The notes: a model not told the origin generated them from the letters alone. A DNA stretch of 38,779 bases from JAALKW01 sp963974485 (GCA_963974485.1 CAXBBS010000015.1:1-38779); one strand, 5' to 3'; shown: positions 25,909 through 33,586, numbered from the stretch's first letter. Program-made: numbers and translations.

Positions 25909-26309
25909 GGGGGTGACCAGGTTTCGACGTAGGTTACAAAACCTGAAGGGCATGCCGAGGTGGAGATCACTCGTAAAATATACTCAAATAAACTTAAATG
26001 CTAAAAATGATGCAAACTTCGAAGGTGTTGCTTTAGCTGCATAAGCTTTAGTTACATTGTTCGAGCCGTGTACTGCCATAAACCGCGGTACCCCGTTGAC
26101 CGAGCTCGCTTATTGGTATCGCATCAACGGTCAAAAGAGATAAGCTAGCGTATTGTGGTGTCTCGACTCAATGCGTTAAATTAGAGAATCGCCAAAGACT
26201 ATCCTGCCCGTCGGAGCGTCATTGGTTAAAAACAAAAGGCACGGCTAAGCATGTAGAACTGATGGCAGAGTGTTTGCGGACGCGGGTTCGATTCCCGCCG
26301 CCTCCACCA
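25909..26309 (+). ncRNA. ssrA: Transfer-messenger RNA (tmRNA)
   Basis: The 5' end GGGGGUG pairs with CGCCUCC before the 3' ACCA, forming the acceptor stem; the T-arm GGGUUCGAUUCCCGC is just upstream of it, and the 5' part has UUCGACG. The tag frame begins at GCT (26000) and ends at TAA (26042-26044), giving A-K-N-D-A-N-F-E-G-V-A-L-A-A. It keeps the proteobacterial N-D near the front and A-L-A-A at the end, which targets products to ClpXP. The length of about 401 nt fits a one-piece gammaproteobacterial tmRNA. The 3' end is the insertion site of the mobile element that follows. Confidence 0.96.
26287..26309 (+). other. Probable attachment site (attL side) in the 3' end of ssrA
   Basis: The T-arm/acceptor 3' end of ssrA lies 62 bp from a leftward tyrosine integrase gene, the classic arrangement when an element integrates by recombination into this target. 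The other copy (attR) should lie beyond the window end; none is found inside the window. The exact core length cannot be set without it. Confidence 0.6.
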
Positions 26310-26343
26310 ATTAAGTTGTTGATTTACAATGACTTTTACAACA

Positions 26344-26361
26344 AACCCTAATTTAAGGGTT
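26344..26361. terminator. Hairpin between ssrA and int, possible bidirectional terminator
   Basis: AACCCT (26344-26349) and AGGGTT (26356-26361) form a 6-bp stem with a 6-nt loop. On the minus strand it is followed by a T-rich stretch 11 bp after the int stop; on the plus strand the tail is less T-rich. It may end int and ssrA transcripts. Confidence 0.35.
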
Positions 26362-26371
26362 CTCAGCGGGT

Positions 26372-27583
26372 TTATTCACCTTTTTTCTTATCAATATAAC
26401 CACCCCAATCATTCACGGGTTGATACCCTTTCTTAGCAGAATCATCAGGGATCCATTTACCATACGTTCTCATCACCATTTCAGTATCCACGTGCCCCAT
26501 CTGGCTTGCAACCCACATGATATTTTCACCACCGGATAACATCATTGACGCATAGGTATGCCTTGTTTGATAAGGATTACGGTAACGAACCCCTGCTTTT
26601 TTTATCGTATGAATCCAGGCTGTTCGTCGAATTTGATGATCCGTTTCCCAGGCTTCATTCGTTCGAGGATTATGAAAAACTCGCTCTGCCCCCTCAAACG
26701 TATATTTTTTTTGCCTTTCGAGCGCCTCAAGAGCCGGTGGAAGCAACATCACAACACGCGTTCCTGCATTGGTTTTCGTGCCCTTCACTTGCTTTTTAAC
26801 AACCGCTCTCACCACATGCACCAAACCATTGCTTAAATCAACATCCTCCCATTCCAAAGCAATGAGCTCAGACGTGCGCAATCCTGTAAAAAAAGCAAAT
26901 TGAAAAAGATTTTTTATCTGCTCATGATGTGCCGCTTCTAAAACTGCTTTCACTTCCCCTCGGTCAAATGGATCGACTTTAAAATCACTTTTACTCGTTT
27001 CTTTGCTTAACAGTTTAGAAATAACAATTTTATCAAGTGGATTACTCTTGATGTACTCATCATTTAAGGCTTGCTCGACGATAGCACGCAAAGGACTCAA
27101 CAGATTGCTCACGGTTTTTGATGTTACACCTAAACCACGTATCCACTCACGAATAAATGCTGGTTTTAAGTCTTGTATCGCTATGCTACCAAAATAAGGA
27201 ATAAGTCGAGCTTCACATATTTTTTTATAACCTATGTAAGTACTATGCTCGCGCGTTGCCTGTACCTGCACCAAAAAATCACGAAGTAACTCTTCGATGG
27301 TTGCATCCGTTTTAACATGCCCAAAACGTCGAGCTAATTTCGATTGCGGAAAATAATCGGCATAAGAAAACGTACCACGTTCAATAGCATTCAGTATTTC
27401 GCTTCTTAACCGATCGGCATATTTTATATTGCTCGGGGTAACCTCTAATTTTAACGTTTCCCTACATTGCACACTTCGATAATAAAAACTGATTCTAAGC
27501 GTCGTCTTTCCAGAACTCCAACGCCGAACCTCTACGCCCGCTGGAGTCTTTGGAGTGTTGCTTGATTGCCGTTTTCCACCCAT
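26372..27583 (-). CDS. int: Tyrosine-recombinase integrase
   Basis: The 403-residue protein has an N-terminal arm-binding domain (about 1-85), a SAM-like core-binding domain (90-185) and the catalytic domain. Active residues: R236 in T-G-L-R-T-S-E-L, Y338-x-x-R341-H342 in N-P-Y-Q-T-R-H-T-Y-A-S, H364 in Q-M-G-H-V-D and the nucleophile Y374 in M-R-T-Y-G-K-W. The first His of the HxxR box is Tyr, a common variant. The gene lies next to the ssrA 3' end and points toward it. A strong GGTGGAGG precedes the ATG, placed inside the excisionase gene, which overlaps it by 52 bp. Confidence 0.95.
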   Translation of the reverse strand: MGGKRQSSNTPKTPAGVEVRRWSSGKTTLRISFYYRSVQCRETLKLEVTPSNIKYADRLRSEILNAIERGTFSYADYFPQSKLARRFGHVKTDATIEELLRDFLVQVQATREHSTYIGYKKICEARLIPYFGSIAIQDLKPAFIREWIRGLGVTSKTVSNLLSPLRAIVEQALNDEYIKSNPLDKIVISKLLSKETSKSDFKVDPFDRGEVKAVLEAAHHEQIKNLFQFAFFTGLRTSELIALEWEDVDLSNGLVHVVRAVVKKQVKGTKTNAGTRVVMLLPPALEALERQKKYTFEGAERVFHNPRTNEAWETDHQIRRTAWIHTIKKAGVRYRNPYQTRHTYASMMLSGGENIMWVASQMGHVDTEMVMRTYGKWIPDDSAKKGYQPVNDWGGYIDKKKGE

Positions 27584-27738
27584 TGTTCAACCTCCACCAA
27601 GTTAACCCATAAATTACCATCCGGCCCAAGCTTGCAATGCAATCCATCCAACCACATGCCACGCCTGCGTTTGCAGTGCACTGCATTGGTTGTATCTCCG
27701 GTGTCTTGGCAATATTTTTTAAGTTTTACCCATTTCAT
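27532..27738 (-). CDS. xis: Excisionase-like small DNA-binding protein
   Basis: The 68-residue protein (M-K-W-V-K-L-K-K-Y-C...T-N-A-V-H...R-R-R-G-M-W-L-D-G...H-C-K-L-G-P-D-G-N-L-W-V-N) follows the pattern of phage and genomic-island excisionases with a winged-helix MerR-like fold. It bends DNA at the attachment site to favour excision. ATG 27738 has AAGGAA 11 nt upstream; a TTG two codons earlier is less likely. Its end overlaps int by 52 bp, so the two are probably cotranscribed. Confidence 0.8.
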   Translation of the reverse strand: MKWVKLKKYCQDTGDTTNAVHCKRRRGMWLDGLHCKLGPDGNLWVNLVEVEQWVENGNQATLQRLQRA

Positions 27739-27773
27739 AATCAAAATTTCCTTCTTTATTTATGAATAAAAAT

Positions 27774-28016
27774 TTAACCAGCAAGAGCACACGATTTATG
27801 CTCTAGATTGATCTCAAGTACAATTTGGTACAGCTTTAAAAGCTGCACCTCGGATTTAAATCCGATTGGCCAATGAGCATGACAATAGATCATTCGAAGG
27901 TTATCGAGTGATGTATGTGACAGTTGGGCTATGTGCTTCAGTGTGTAGTGGGTTGACTCTAAAATATACTGAATCATGCCTTTGTAAATATTCAGTCTTG
28001 ATGAATGATGATCCAT
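27774..28016 (-). CDS. Small HTH-like protein, possible Cro-type regulator
   Basis: The 80-residue protein contains Y-T-L-K-H-I-A-Q-L-S-H-T-S-L-D-N-L-R-M-I, with the spacing of a helix-turn-helix. A strong AAGGAG lies 9 nt before the ATG, supporting it as a real gene. It is the first gene of the leftward int operon and faces the CI-like repressor across a shared control region, as Cro does in lambdoid phages. The DNA-binding role is inferred; the exact family is not recognised. Confidence 0.65.
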   Translation of the reverse strand: MDHHSSRLNIYKGMIQYILESTHYTLKHIAQLSHTSLDNLRMIYCHAHWPIGFKSEVQLLKLYQIVLEINLEHKSCALAG

Positions 28017-28031
28017 GGAATAATGCTCCTT

Positions 28032-28051
28032 ACTGTAAAACGGGTTACAGT
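28032..28051. promoter_or_regulatory. Inverted repeat in the leader of the leftward int operon
   Basis: ACTGTAA (28032-28038) and TTACAGT (28045-28051) are perfect 7-bp arms around AACGGG. It sits directly before the ribosome binding site (CTCCTT at 28026-28031) of the leftward mRNA. It could be an operator or an RNA hairpin that hides the translation start. Confidence 0.5.
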
Positions 28052-28110
28052 GCTGTTAATTATGAAATATTACCGCGTGATATTATCGTCAGTTGTGATA
28101 ACATCTACTT

Positions 28111-28160
28111 TTACACGGGTGTAATTAATTACATAGGTGTAAATTATTACATTAACGTAA
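28111..28160. promoter_or_regulatory. Three 14-bp repressor operators
   Basis: O1 TTACACGGGTGTAA (28111-28124), O2 TTACATAGGTGTAA (28129-28142) and O3 TTACATTAACGTAA (28147-28160) are palindromes with half-site TTAC[AG][CT] and a 2-bp centre. Their centres are exactly 18 bp apart. They lie just upstream of the CI-like repressor gene, and O3 fills the spacer of a leftward promoter, so the repressor probably controls the int operon and itself. Confidence 0.75.
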
Positions 28161-28169
28161 CGAAGTCAA
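28141..28169 (-). promoter_or_regulatory. Leftward promoter of the HTH-xis-int operon
   Basis: On the minus strand TTGACT (28164-28169) and TAATTT (28141-28146) are separated by 17 bp, and that spacer contains operator O3 in full, while O2 touches the -10 box. Binding of a repressor dimer there would block RNA polymerase. Confidence 0.5.
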
Positions 28170-28172
28170 TGC

Positions 28173-28826
28173 ATGTCAAACACAATTTTAAATAATTCAA
28201 GCCATTTATTATTGGCGCAAACACTCAATGATTTGATCGATCGTGAGAATAAACTCTCACCAGCTGCGCTCGCACGTGCATTAGGTATTCCAACAAACAA
28301 GATCACACGTATTTTGAATGGTGATGTGACTGATCCTAAAGCAAGTACATTACTTCAAATTGCCAGCCATTTTGATATAACTATTGATCAACTTTTGGGT
28401 TTGAAGCCGATTATTCCTGTAGGTGAAGCGGACTCACAGCAAACAGCAACCCGATCATTACCGGTTTTTGAATTCTCTCAGGACGCATCAAAAGCCCCGA
28501 AAGAATGGTATCGTTGGGCTGAAAACGAGCTTGATGGTGACTACTACGCACTTGCAATTGATACCGATCTGTATGAACCTATTTTCCCACAAAATTCATT
28601 ATTGATTATTAACCCCGATGTTGAACCTGACGATCGCTCGTATATTGTTTTAAAAAAAGCCGATGGCTCATCCTATTGCTCCATTAAAAAATATGTTGTA
28701 GAGGGGCATCAAGTCTATCTCTATCCGATCAATCCCAAATTACCTGTTGAAGTTTTCGATAAAAATTTATACACTATTGCTGGTGTAATTCTTGAAGTGC
28801 ATCAGAAGCTGCGCTCAAAAAAATAA
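28173..28826 (+). CDS. CI/LexA-type repressor, HTH plus S24-like domain lacking the catalytic Ser
   Basis: The 217-residue protein has an N-terminal XRE helix-turn-helix (about 27-75; A-L-A-R-A-L-G-I-P-T-N-K-I-T-R-I-L-N-G) and a C-terminal S24 peptidase fold (95-212). The motif normally G-D-S-M-x-P is T-D-L-Y-E-P here, so Leu133 stands where the self-cleavage Ser would be, while a Lys remains at 172/173. It should dimerise but not self-cleave in the SOS response. It faces the int operon across three operators and begins the rightward run of cargo genes, which it may also control. Confidence 0.88.
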   Translation: MSNTILNNSSHLLLAQTLNDLIDRENKLSPAALARALGIPTNKITRILNGDVTDPKASTLLQIASHFDITIDQLLGLKPIIPVGEADSQQTATRSLPVFEFSQDASKAPKEWYRWAENELDGDYYALAIDTDLYEPIFPQNSLLIINPDVEPDDRSYIVLKKADGSSYCSIKKYVVEGHQVYLYPINPKLPVEVFDKNLYTIAGVILEVHQKLRSKK

Positions 28827-28845
28827 GTTGTTGTAGGATGTACTC

Positions 28846-29205
28846 ATGGAAAATTGGAGCCAGCAAAATAAATTTTTACGCTTTATCTATCAGCACGTGT
28901 TTTTGCGTTTCACCGGACAAATCAGAGAACCCTACCTCATTCGAATCGATAACATATTTACACATCCAGACACAAACGAATTATCCGTTGCTTTTCACAT
29001 TGCTAATAAACGTGTTAATCAGGACATGTCCGTTGCTGAGTTTGTAAAAACCGACATGATTTATCTTGTTGATCCGCGCATTGTGTTCGATATAGGGCAG
29101 CAGTTTGGTGCCCATTCAGAAAAGCTCGTGATTACGCAGAAAATGCAGCCCAATTTAAAGAAGAAGTGTATCACCAGTTTGAAAAGGGTTTTTATCGATG
29201 AGTAA
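28846..29205 (+). CDS. Hypothetical protein, first cargo gene
   Basis: The 119-residue protein is not recognised. AGGA lies 7 nt before the ATG. It has no membrane segment or signal peptide; the middle (P-Y-L-I-R-I-D-N-I-F, E-L-S-V-A-F-H-I-A-N-K-R) looks beta-rich. It begins 19 bp after the repressor gene and its end overlaps the VUT-type transporter gene by 8 bp, so they are probably coexpressed. Confidence 0.75.
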   Translation: MENWSQQNKFLRFIYQHVFLRFTGQIREPYLIRIDNIFTHPDTNELSVAFHIANKRVNQDMSVAEFVKTDMIYLVDPRIVFDIGQQFGAHSEKLVITQKMQPNLKKKCITSLKRVFIDE

Positions 29206-30628
29206 TTCCCTGACAGGTAAATCTAACACGCCGCTTCAATTTAGAGTATTCCATACGCTACTGGGCTTTGCTGTCTTCTTTTCTCTAATTACGGTACCTG
29301 CGGAAGCCCAAATTATTCAGCTGTTTGATATAGCGATATCATCTGAGTTTTTGTGGTGGCCGATGGTGTTTTTTGCATTTCAATTGATATACCGCGTTTA
29401 TGGTTTTGCTTATCTCCGACATACCGTTTATTCAGTGATGCTCTTTCATGCCATCTATATCTTATTTTTAAAATTTGCCATTTGGTTACCCGCATCCTCG
29501 TTCTGGAAAATGCAGGAAACATACACTCAGGTACTGGGTAGAGACGTTTTTTATTTGATAAAAAGTACCGTATTTTTATGGGCGTGTGCTTTATTACCGA
29601 TACGATTACTGAGCACAATAGAGCAAAAGCAAAGCCGCTACGTTTTTTTGTTTTCATTCTTGGCCTTTTGCTTGTTGAACATGATATTTCTGAACCCTCA
29701 AAACATGACAAGTGAAGCGCAATTCATCATTCCCTTGCTGATTTACGGCTTCTTCAATATTTTTTCTCATATATTGCGTGATAAAATTGCGGATATTGAG
29801 CAAATTGATCTCCCCAATCATACCGATAATCATTTATTTCGATTTCAGTTACCACACACCTTGATGCCCCATGGTAAAAGATTTAAATACCACCACATGT
29901 TGTTTTGCTCCAGCATCGTGTTTTTTATCGCTTCAAAAACGATGGCGGCTAAATTCATTTCCATTGGTTTTTTGACGATTAATGTGGGCGGTATCGTTTT
30001 TTCATTGGCCTATTTAGCCGCTGATATGATGACAGATGTATACGGTATTGAACGAACCAAGCAGATGGTGTTTTTCGTGATTTTTTGTAATTTATTATTT
30101 GTCTTTGATGTTTGGCTCACGAACTTGCTTGCTGTGGGTCAGAACGATCCATTTAAAGCAATTCTGCATAATCAAGCACGTATGTTTATCGCTTCAGCAA
30201 CGTCTTTTTTTCTTGGCATGACGATTAACTCAACCGTCATTTCAATCATCAAAACAAGGCAGCGCAAACGGGGAATTTCTCTAAAAAAAGAATTCATCAC
30301 GACGGTTTGGACACGCATTGCCGCGTCATCTGCTTTTGGGATCATGATTGATGTGAGTCTTTTTTCGTTCGTAGCATTTTATGGGATTGTACCAACCGAA
30401 AAACTCGGAAGCGTCATTCTATTCGAGGATGCTTATAAAATATCCTACGAAATACTGCTCGCGCCAGTCTCGATTTTGCTCATTTATTTACTTAAAACCA
30501 AAGAAAAAGTCGATATCTATGATGAGCTATCGAACTTAAATCCGTTTAAAATTGATACCAATTACAAAATGGATGCTAACAAATTTAATGAAAACTATAT
30601 TCAACCCAAGAGACGTAACGATGGATAA
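29198..30628 (+). CDS. Internally duplicated VUT/YhhQ-family transporter
   Basis: The 476-residue membrane protein has a C-terminal half (about 230-440) that is a complete VUT domain (PF02592, queuosine-precursor transporter YhhQ type): A-A-K-F-I, D-M-M-T-D-V-Y-G-I at 276-284, then R-I-A-A-S-S-A-F-G-I-M-I-D-V. The N-terminal half (15-195) aligns to it at a steady offset of about 214 residues: F-F 27-28 to 242-243, V-Y-G 67-69 to 281-283, the R/K-rich turn after each. The N-terminal half has lost the acidic residues before VYG. Normal members are about 210-240 residues, so this is a tandem fusion. Known substrates are preQ0, preQ1 or queuine; the substrate here is unknown. It overlaps both neighbouring genes by 8 bp. 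Confidence 0.82.
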   Translation: MSNSLTGKSNTPLQFRVFHTLLGFAVFFSLITVPAEAQIIQLFDIAISSEFLWWPMVFFAFQLIYRVYGFAYLRHTVYSVMLFHAIYILFLKFAIWLPASSFWKMQETYTQVLGRDVFYLIKSTVFLWACALLPIRLLSTIEQKQSRYVFLFSFLAFCLLNMIFLNPQNMTSEAQFIIPLLIYGFFNIFSHILRDKIADIEQIDLPNHTDNHLFRFQLPHTLMPHGKRFKYHHMLFCSSIVFFIASKTMAAKFISIGFLTINVGGIVFSLAYLAADMMTDVYGIERTKQMVFFVIFCNLLFVFDVWLTNLLAVGQNDPFKAILHNQARMFIASATSFFLGMTINSTVISIIKTRQRKRGISLKKEFITTVWTRIAASSAFGIMIDVSLFSFVAFYGIVPTEKLGSVILFEDAYKISYEILLAPVSILLIYLLKTKEKVDIYDELSNLNPFKIDTNYKMDANKFNENYIQPKRRNDG

Positions 30629-31082
30629 GCATATTTATGATTTTATGGCAGCCACAATTGAAGTAGCTGCAGAAAACCCCCTTGCTCCATATGGTGCAAT
30701 GATTGTTTATGATGATAAAGAGGTTCTTTTAAAATCAGTTAATAGCGCACATCATCATCCTTTAATGCATGGCGAACTGTCGGTTATTCATACTTTGTTT
30801 AACAATGGTTTTGATGGTGATGCCAGTAAATTAAGCCTTTATACCACGGCTGAGCCTTGTCCCATGTGCGCTGCCGCTATTTATTGGGCGATGATTCCTA
30901 AGGTTGTTTATGGTAGTTCGATTGCATTTTTACATGATTTGTTTGGTCGACAGATTCAGGTTAGTGCACAGGAAGTTTTATCAAAAACACCTGAATTTTA
31001 TAGCTGTCATCTAATTGGCGGGATAATGGAAGAGGAATGTAATCAATTGTTTATTGACGCGAAAAAATTGAGGGTGTCATAA
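30621..31082 (+). CDS. Nucleoside/guanine deaminase-like zinc enzyme
   Basis: The 153-residue cytidine-deaminase-fold protein has zinc ligands H50 in H-G-E (E52 is the proton shuttle) and C80/C83 in E-P-C-P-M-C. The following A-A-A-I-Y-W-A-M-I-P-K-V-V-Y-G matches the guanine deaminase (GuaD) branch rather than TadA, which acts on tRNA adenosine. ATG 30621 overlaps the transporter stop by 8 bp; the frame is open to 30552 inside the transporter. Coupling to a purine-analogue-type transporter suggests the pair imports and deaminates a purine or deazapurine base; this is inference. Confidence 0.88.
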   Translation: MDKHIYDFMAATIEVAAENPLAPYGAMIVYDDKEVLLKSVNSAHHHPLMHGELSVIHTLFNNGFDGDASKLSLYTTAEPCPMCAAAIYWAMIPKVVYGSSIAFLHDLFGRQIQVSAQEVLSKTPEFYSCHLIGGIMEEECNQLFIDAKKLRVS

Positions 31083-31124
31083 CGTCAGCCATTTTAAACC
31101 TAGATTCATATTGGAGTAGTTACC

Positions 31125-31568
31125 TTGAGAACAATGAAAGTCATGAAAGGCTTTAAACCTTTACCAACTGAAGATGGCGAAGAGTTTTATCCTAATGGAT
31201 TTTTTATATTCAATATTAGTAAACTTATTCAATACATCGCTAAGAATCAGGATATTTTTCAAGTAGAGCAAGTTGAAGTTAATTCCTTACGATTATTCAG
31301 CTCTTCAAATTTCAATGACGCTACGATAAAGTCCGCGGATCTTTCTATTCCCATCATCATGGCTGAAATTAGTCCAAATCAATTTAACATCATAGACGGA
31401 CATCATCGTTTGGAAAAAACCCGTCGTGAAGGTATGGACGTCGTTTTAGCCTATAAAGTGCCCGCCGAACACCATATTCTATTTTTGGATTCAGCTGAAG
31501 GCTACCAGGCATATGTTAAATATTGGAATAACAAACTAAAAGAAAGTGAAAAATACAATGTCAACTGA
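31125..31568 (+). CDS. ParB/sulfiredoxin-fold-like protein
   Basis: The 147-residue protein contains I-I-D-G-H-H-R-L-E-K-T-R-R-E-G (about 89-103), the motif seen in ParB N-terminal domains and related nucleases or ATP-binding proteins, after P-I-I-M-A-E-I. There is no helix-turn-helix of true ParB, so chromosome partition is unlikely. GGAG (31113-31116) lies 8 nt before the TTG at 31125; the ATG three codons on (31134) is the alternative start. It follows the deaminase by 42 bp and overlaps the next gene by 11 bp. Role unknown. Confidence 0.7.
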   Translation: MRTMKVMKGFKPLPTEDGEEFYPNGFFIFNISKLIQYIAKNQDIFQVEQVEVNSLRLFSSSNFNDATIKSADLSIPIIMAEISPNQFNIIDGHHRLEKTRREGMDVVLAYKVPAEHHILFLDSAEGYQAYVKYWNNKLKESEKYNVN

Positions 31569-32028
31569 AAAAGCAAGGTATCGTAATCGTGGGCCATCCC
31601 CATTATTAGACATAAGGCAATTAAAAAAACATCTAAATGCTTTTACAAAAGAGCACTTGATTGAAATCGTTTGGTTAAACACACAAACGAATTCCGAATT
31701 ATGGAAAGCATTAAATGCTCATATAGGAATTCAACTTGCCAAGGGTGATTGGGAAAAAACGAAGGAGGCGATTGATTATGGCCTTTATTTTTCAGATCTC
31801 GTGCCCTATTCTGAGCGCGGTCATGAAATCATTATTTACGAAATGATTCGAGCACTTGAAGATTTGTATGAAAATGGCAACACAGAACTTGCTTTACGAG
31901 CAGCAGACTATCTTCTTGAAGAAGGTGAAAATGCACTTCATTATTTTGATGAAGGCTGGAGCTGGTCCTGTGCATTAGAAGATATTTCCAAATGGATTAA
32001 CACCAAAAATAAAAAATCTAATGTGTAG
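31558..32028 (+). CDS. Hypothetical helical protein
   Basis: The 156-residue protein starts at ATG 31558 inside the end of the previous gene; an in-frame GTG lies four codons upstream. It is acidic and predicted helical (E-L-W-K-A-L-N-A-H, K-E-A-I-D-Y-G-L, E-L-A-L-R-A-A-D-Y-L-L-E-E-G), with spacing like two or three TPR-type hairpins. No family is recognised. It is the last of six colinear genes after the repressor, and its 3' end overlaps that of traM by 11 bp in convergent orientation. Confidence 0.72.
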   Translation: MSTEKARYRNRGPSPLLDIRQLKKHLNAFTKEHLIEIVWLNTQTNSELWKALNAHIGIQLAKGDWEKTKEAIDYGLYFSDLVPYSERGHEIIIYEMIRALEDLYENGNTELALRAADYLLEEGENALHYFDEGWSWSCALEDISKWINTKNKKSNV

Positions 32029-32458
32029 AAGATAGCACTAAAATAACACAAGAAGCCGTCAACATTGCCGCCGATGCCCACAATACAAACCAACTAAATT
32101 TTCTTGTCTGATGCGTCAAATCACGAGCCTCAGCCAGTGAATCCGAGATCATTTTTTTCATAGCCTGAGCCTGTTCGCCGGTAGACTCTTGTAATAATTT
32201 AGCCATAGCCTCTTTGCTCGTAAGTAATGCGGCATTCAGAACTCTTTCAGCTTTTGCTTTGGCATCATCTTTCCATTGAGAGGAAATGAGCTCCATCTCC
32301 TCTTTGAACTGCGCCAGCAGATCTTGTTGGGCTTGTCGATTTTCTTCAAGTAACCTGTCGTTCATGGTCTGAAAAATTAAAATCGGATCGTCTTTACCCA
32401 AGAGCACACCATGCTTAACAGCAATGTCTCGAATGGCTTCATCAAGCTTACTCGACAT
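32018..32458 (-). CDS. traM: TraM-like conjugal transfer protein
   Basis: The 146-residue protein is mostly a long coiled coil (about 30-115) with a C-terminal membrane helix (F-V-L-W-A-S-A-A-M-L-T-A-S-C-V-I-L-V-L). It follows traL with TAATG start-stop overlap. Position and layout match TraM of the IncP (RP4) leader operon traK-traL-traM; sequence similarity itself is not strong, so the name rests on context. Confidence 0.7.
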   Translation of the reverse strand: MSSKLDEAIRDIAVKHGVLLGKDDPILIFQTMNDRLLEENRQAQQDLLAQFKEEMELISSQWKDDAKAKAERVLNAALLTSKEAMAKLLQESTGEQAQAMKKMISDSLAEARDLTHQTRKFSWFVLWASAAMLTASCVILVLSSTH

Positions 32459-33183
32459 TAGATCACCATGGCGCTGTCGAGCTGGCTAAAAAGCTGATCG
32501 CGCACAATTTTCAAACGTTGGCGCGTCATGATGCTTTTTTCTGGCGTTTCCAGTGCTTCATTAAACGTTAATTTTTGTTGCAGCATGTCGGTTAGATCGC
32601 GCCCGTAGGTTTCTTTTTTTAAGTCAGGGATGTGAATTAAGGCAGATATGCGGTCTTTATTTTCTTTGTACACTTTCATGTGTTCAAACGTTTTTCCTTC
32701 ATGTTCAATTGGCCCCCAATAGGGATTGAGCCAGACAACAAACTTCGCCTCATGAGAGAACTGGTTAATCAACTGCGCAAAGCCATTCATGGTGTCATAT
32801 AAGGCTTGGCCACCGGTAATCACGGTATGAATCACGACGTCGTGCCCTAATTCTTTTAACAGCGACGGCACTTGATTGCTCATGAGGTAGTGCGCTAACG
32901 GAACAAACGAACTGGCGCCATTATCAATGACAACATCTTGCGTGCTTGAGGCAATTTTTTCAATCAATGCATCAAAAAGCCGGGGGTTAATTTCATCGCC
33001 GCTCATCACTTGAATATGCTCAACCTTTAAGGCTTTGAAACCATGAAAGGTTGCATTAATGGGATCGGTATCGATGCAACGTGGCGATTCTACTTTGTGG
33101 TATTTATACTGCGCTGTTGTTGCTGAGATAAACGATTTGCCGACACCACCTTTGCCCTGCAACGTGATATGAATTTTTGGCAT
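32458..33183 (-). CDS. traL: TraL-like ParA-family ATPase
   Basis: The 241-residue protein has a deviant Walker A G-K-G-G-V-G-K-S (10-17), then D-T-D-P-I-N-A-T and V-V-I-D-N-G-A-S-S-F as Walker B region, as in MinD/ParA-type ATPases and RP4 TraL. It overlaps traK (stop) and traM (start) in TAATG fashion, forming a tight leftward operon from oriT. It is thought to help in relaxosome or coupling functions; its exact role in IncP transfer is unclear. Confidence 0.85.
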   Translation of the reverse strand: MPKIHITLQGKGGVGKSFISATTAQYKYHKVESPRCIDTDPINATFHGFKALKVEHIQVMSGDEINPRLFDALIEKIASSTQDVVIDNGASSFVPLAHYLMSNQVPSLLKELGHDVVIHTVITGGQALYDTMNGFAQLINQFSHEAKFVVWLNPYWGPIEHEGKTFEHMKVYKENKDRISALIHIPDLKKETYGRDLTDMLQQKLTFNEALETPEKSIMTRQRLKIVRDQLFSQLDSAMVI

Positions 33184-33509
33184 TACAAGAGTTCCTCCAA
33201 GTTAGGTTTTGGATTAAACGTAAAACCACGCATGTCATTGGCTGTTTTACTTTTAACCGCGTTCTCATCCTTGGTGTTCTCCTGCGCTGACTTAATCAAC
33301 TTAAGCACGTAATGCCTAAACGCTTTATAGCCGAATGAAATTTGACCCTCATCCGATAACGTTTCCCAAACAGCTTTCATTGAGCATCCCTTATCCAGGG
33401 CTTCTCGAATATCCTCTTTCAGTGCGATGAATTCAATCTTGGCATGGGATCGTCCCGTCTTTTTTTCTGACTGCTTTTGAATGACCCGTTCTGAAAGTGA
33501 TTTTTTCAT
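33183..33509 (-). CDS. traK: TraK-like oriT-binding relaxosome protein
   Basis: The 108-residue basic protein (S-E-R-V-I-Q-K-Q-S-E-K-K-T-G-R-S, then F-I-A-L-K-E-D-I-R-E-A-L-D-K-G-C-S-M-K-A-V-W-E-T-L) matches TraK of RP4 in size, charge and the central helical segment with Y-K-A-F-R-H-Y. TraK wraps oriT DNA next to the nic region and assists TraI. The gene starts beside a set of phased repeats (33587-33671) that could be its binding sites. Confidence 0.8.
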   Translation of the reverse strand: MKKSLSERVIQKQSEKKTGRSHAKIEFIALKEDIREALDKGCSMKAVWETLSDEGQISFGYKAFRHYVLKLIKSAQENTKDENAVKSKTANDMRGFTFNPKPNLEELL

Positions 33510-33586
33510 GTTTTATTTGGCGTTAATTTTTGTATTTGAAGAGTCTAAAGGATACCTTGCGTTAGAACAATAAAAAAGAACATTTT

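Noticed and set aside
26545..26836. Two open frames of 84 and 92 codons on the plus strand within int
   Set aside because: They are antisense to the integrase catalytic domain and show no family features or ribosome site.
27591..27600. CCTCCACCAA, the same ten bases as the ssrA 3' end and next base, considered as a second attachment site
   Set aside because: It lies inside the xis coding sequence, the match is only ten bases and the T-arm part is absent. It also contains the complement of the GGTGGAGG ribosome site of int, which explains it.
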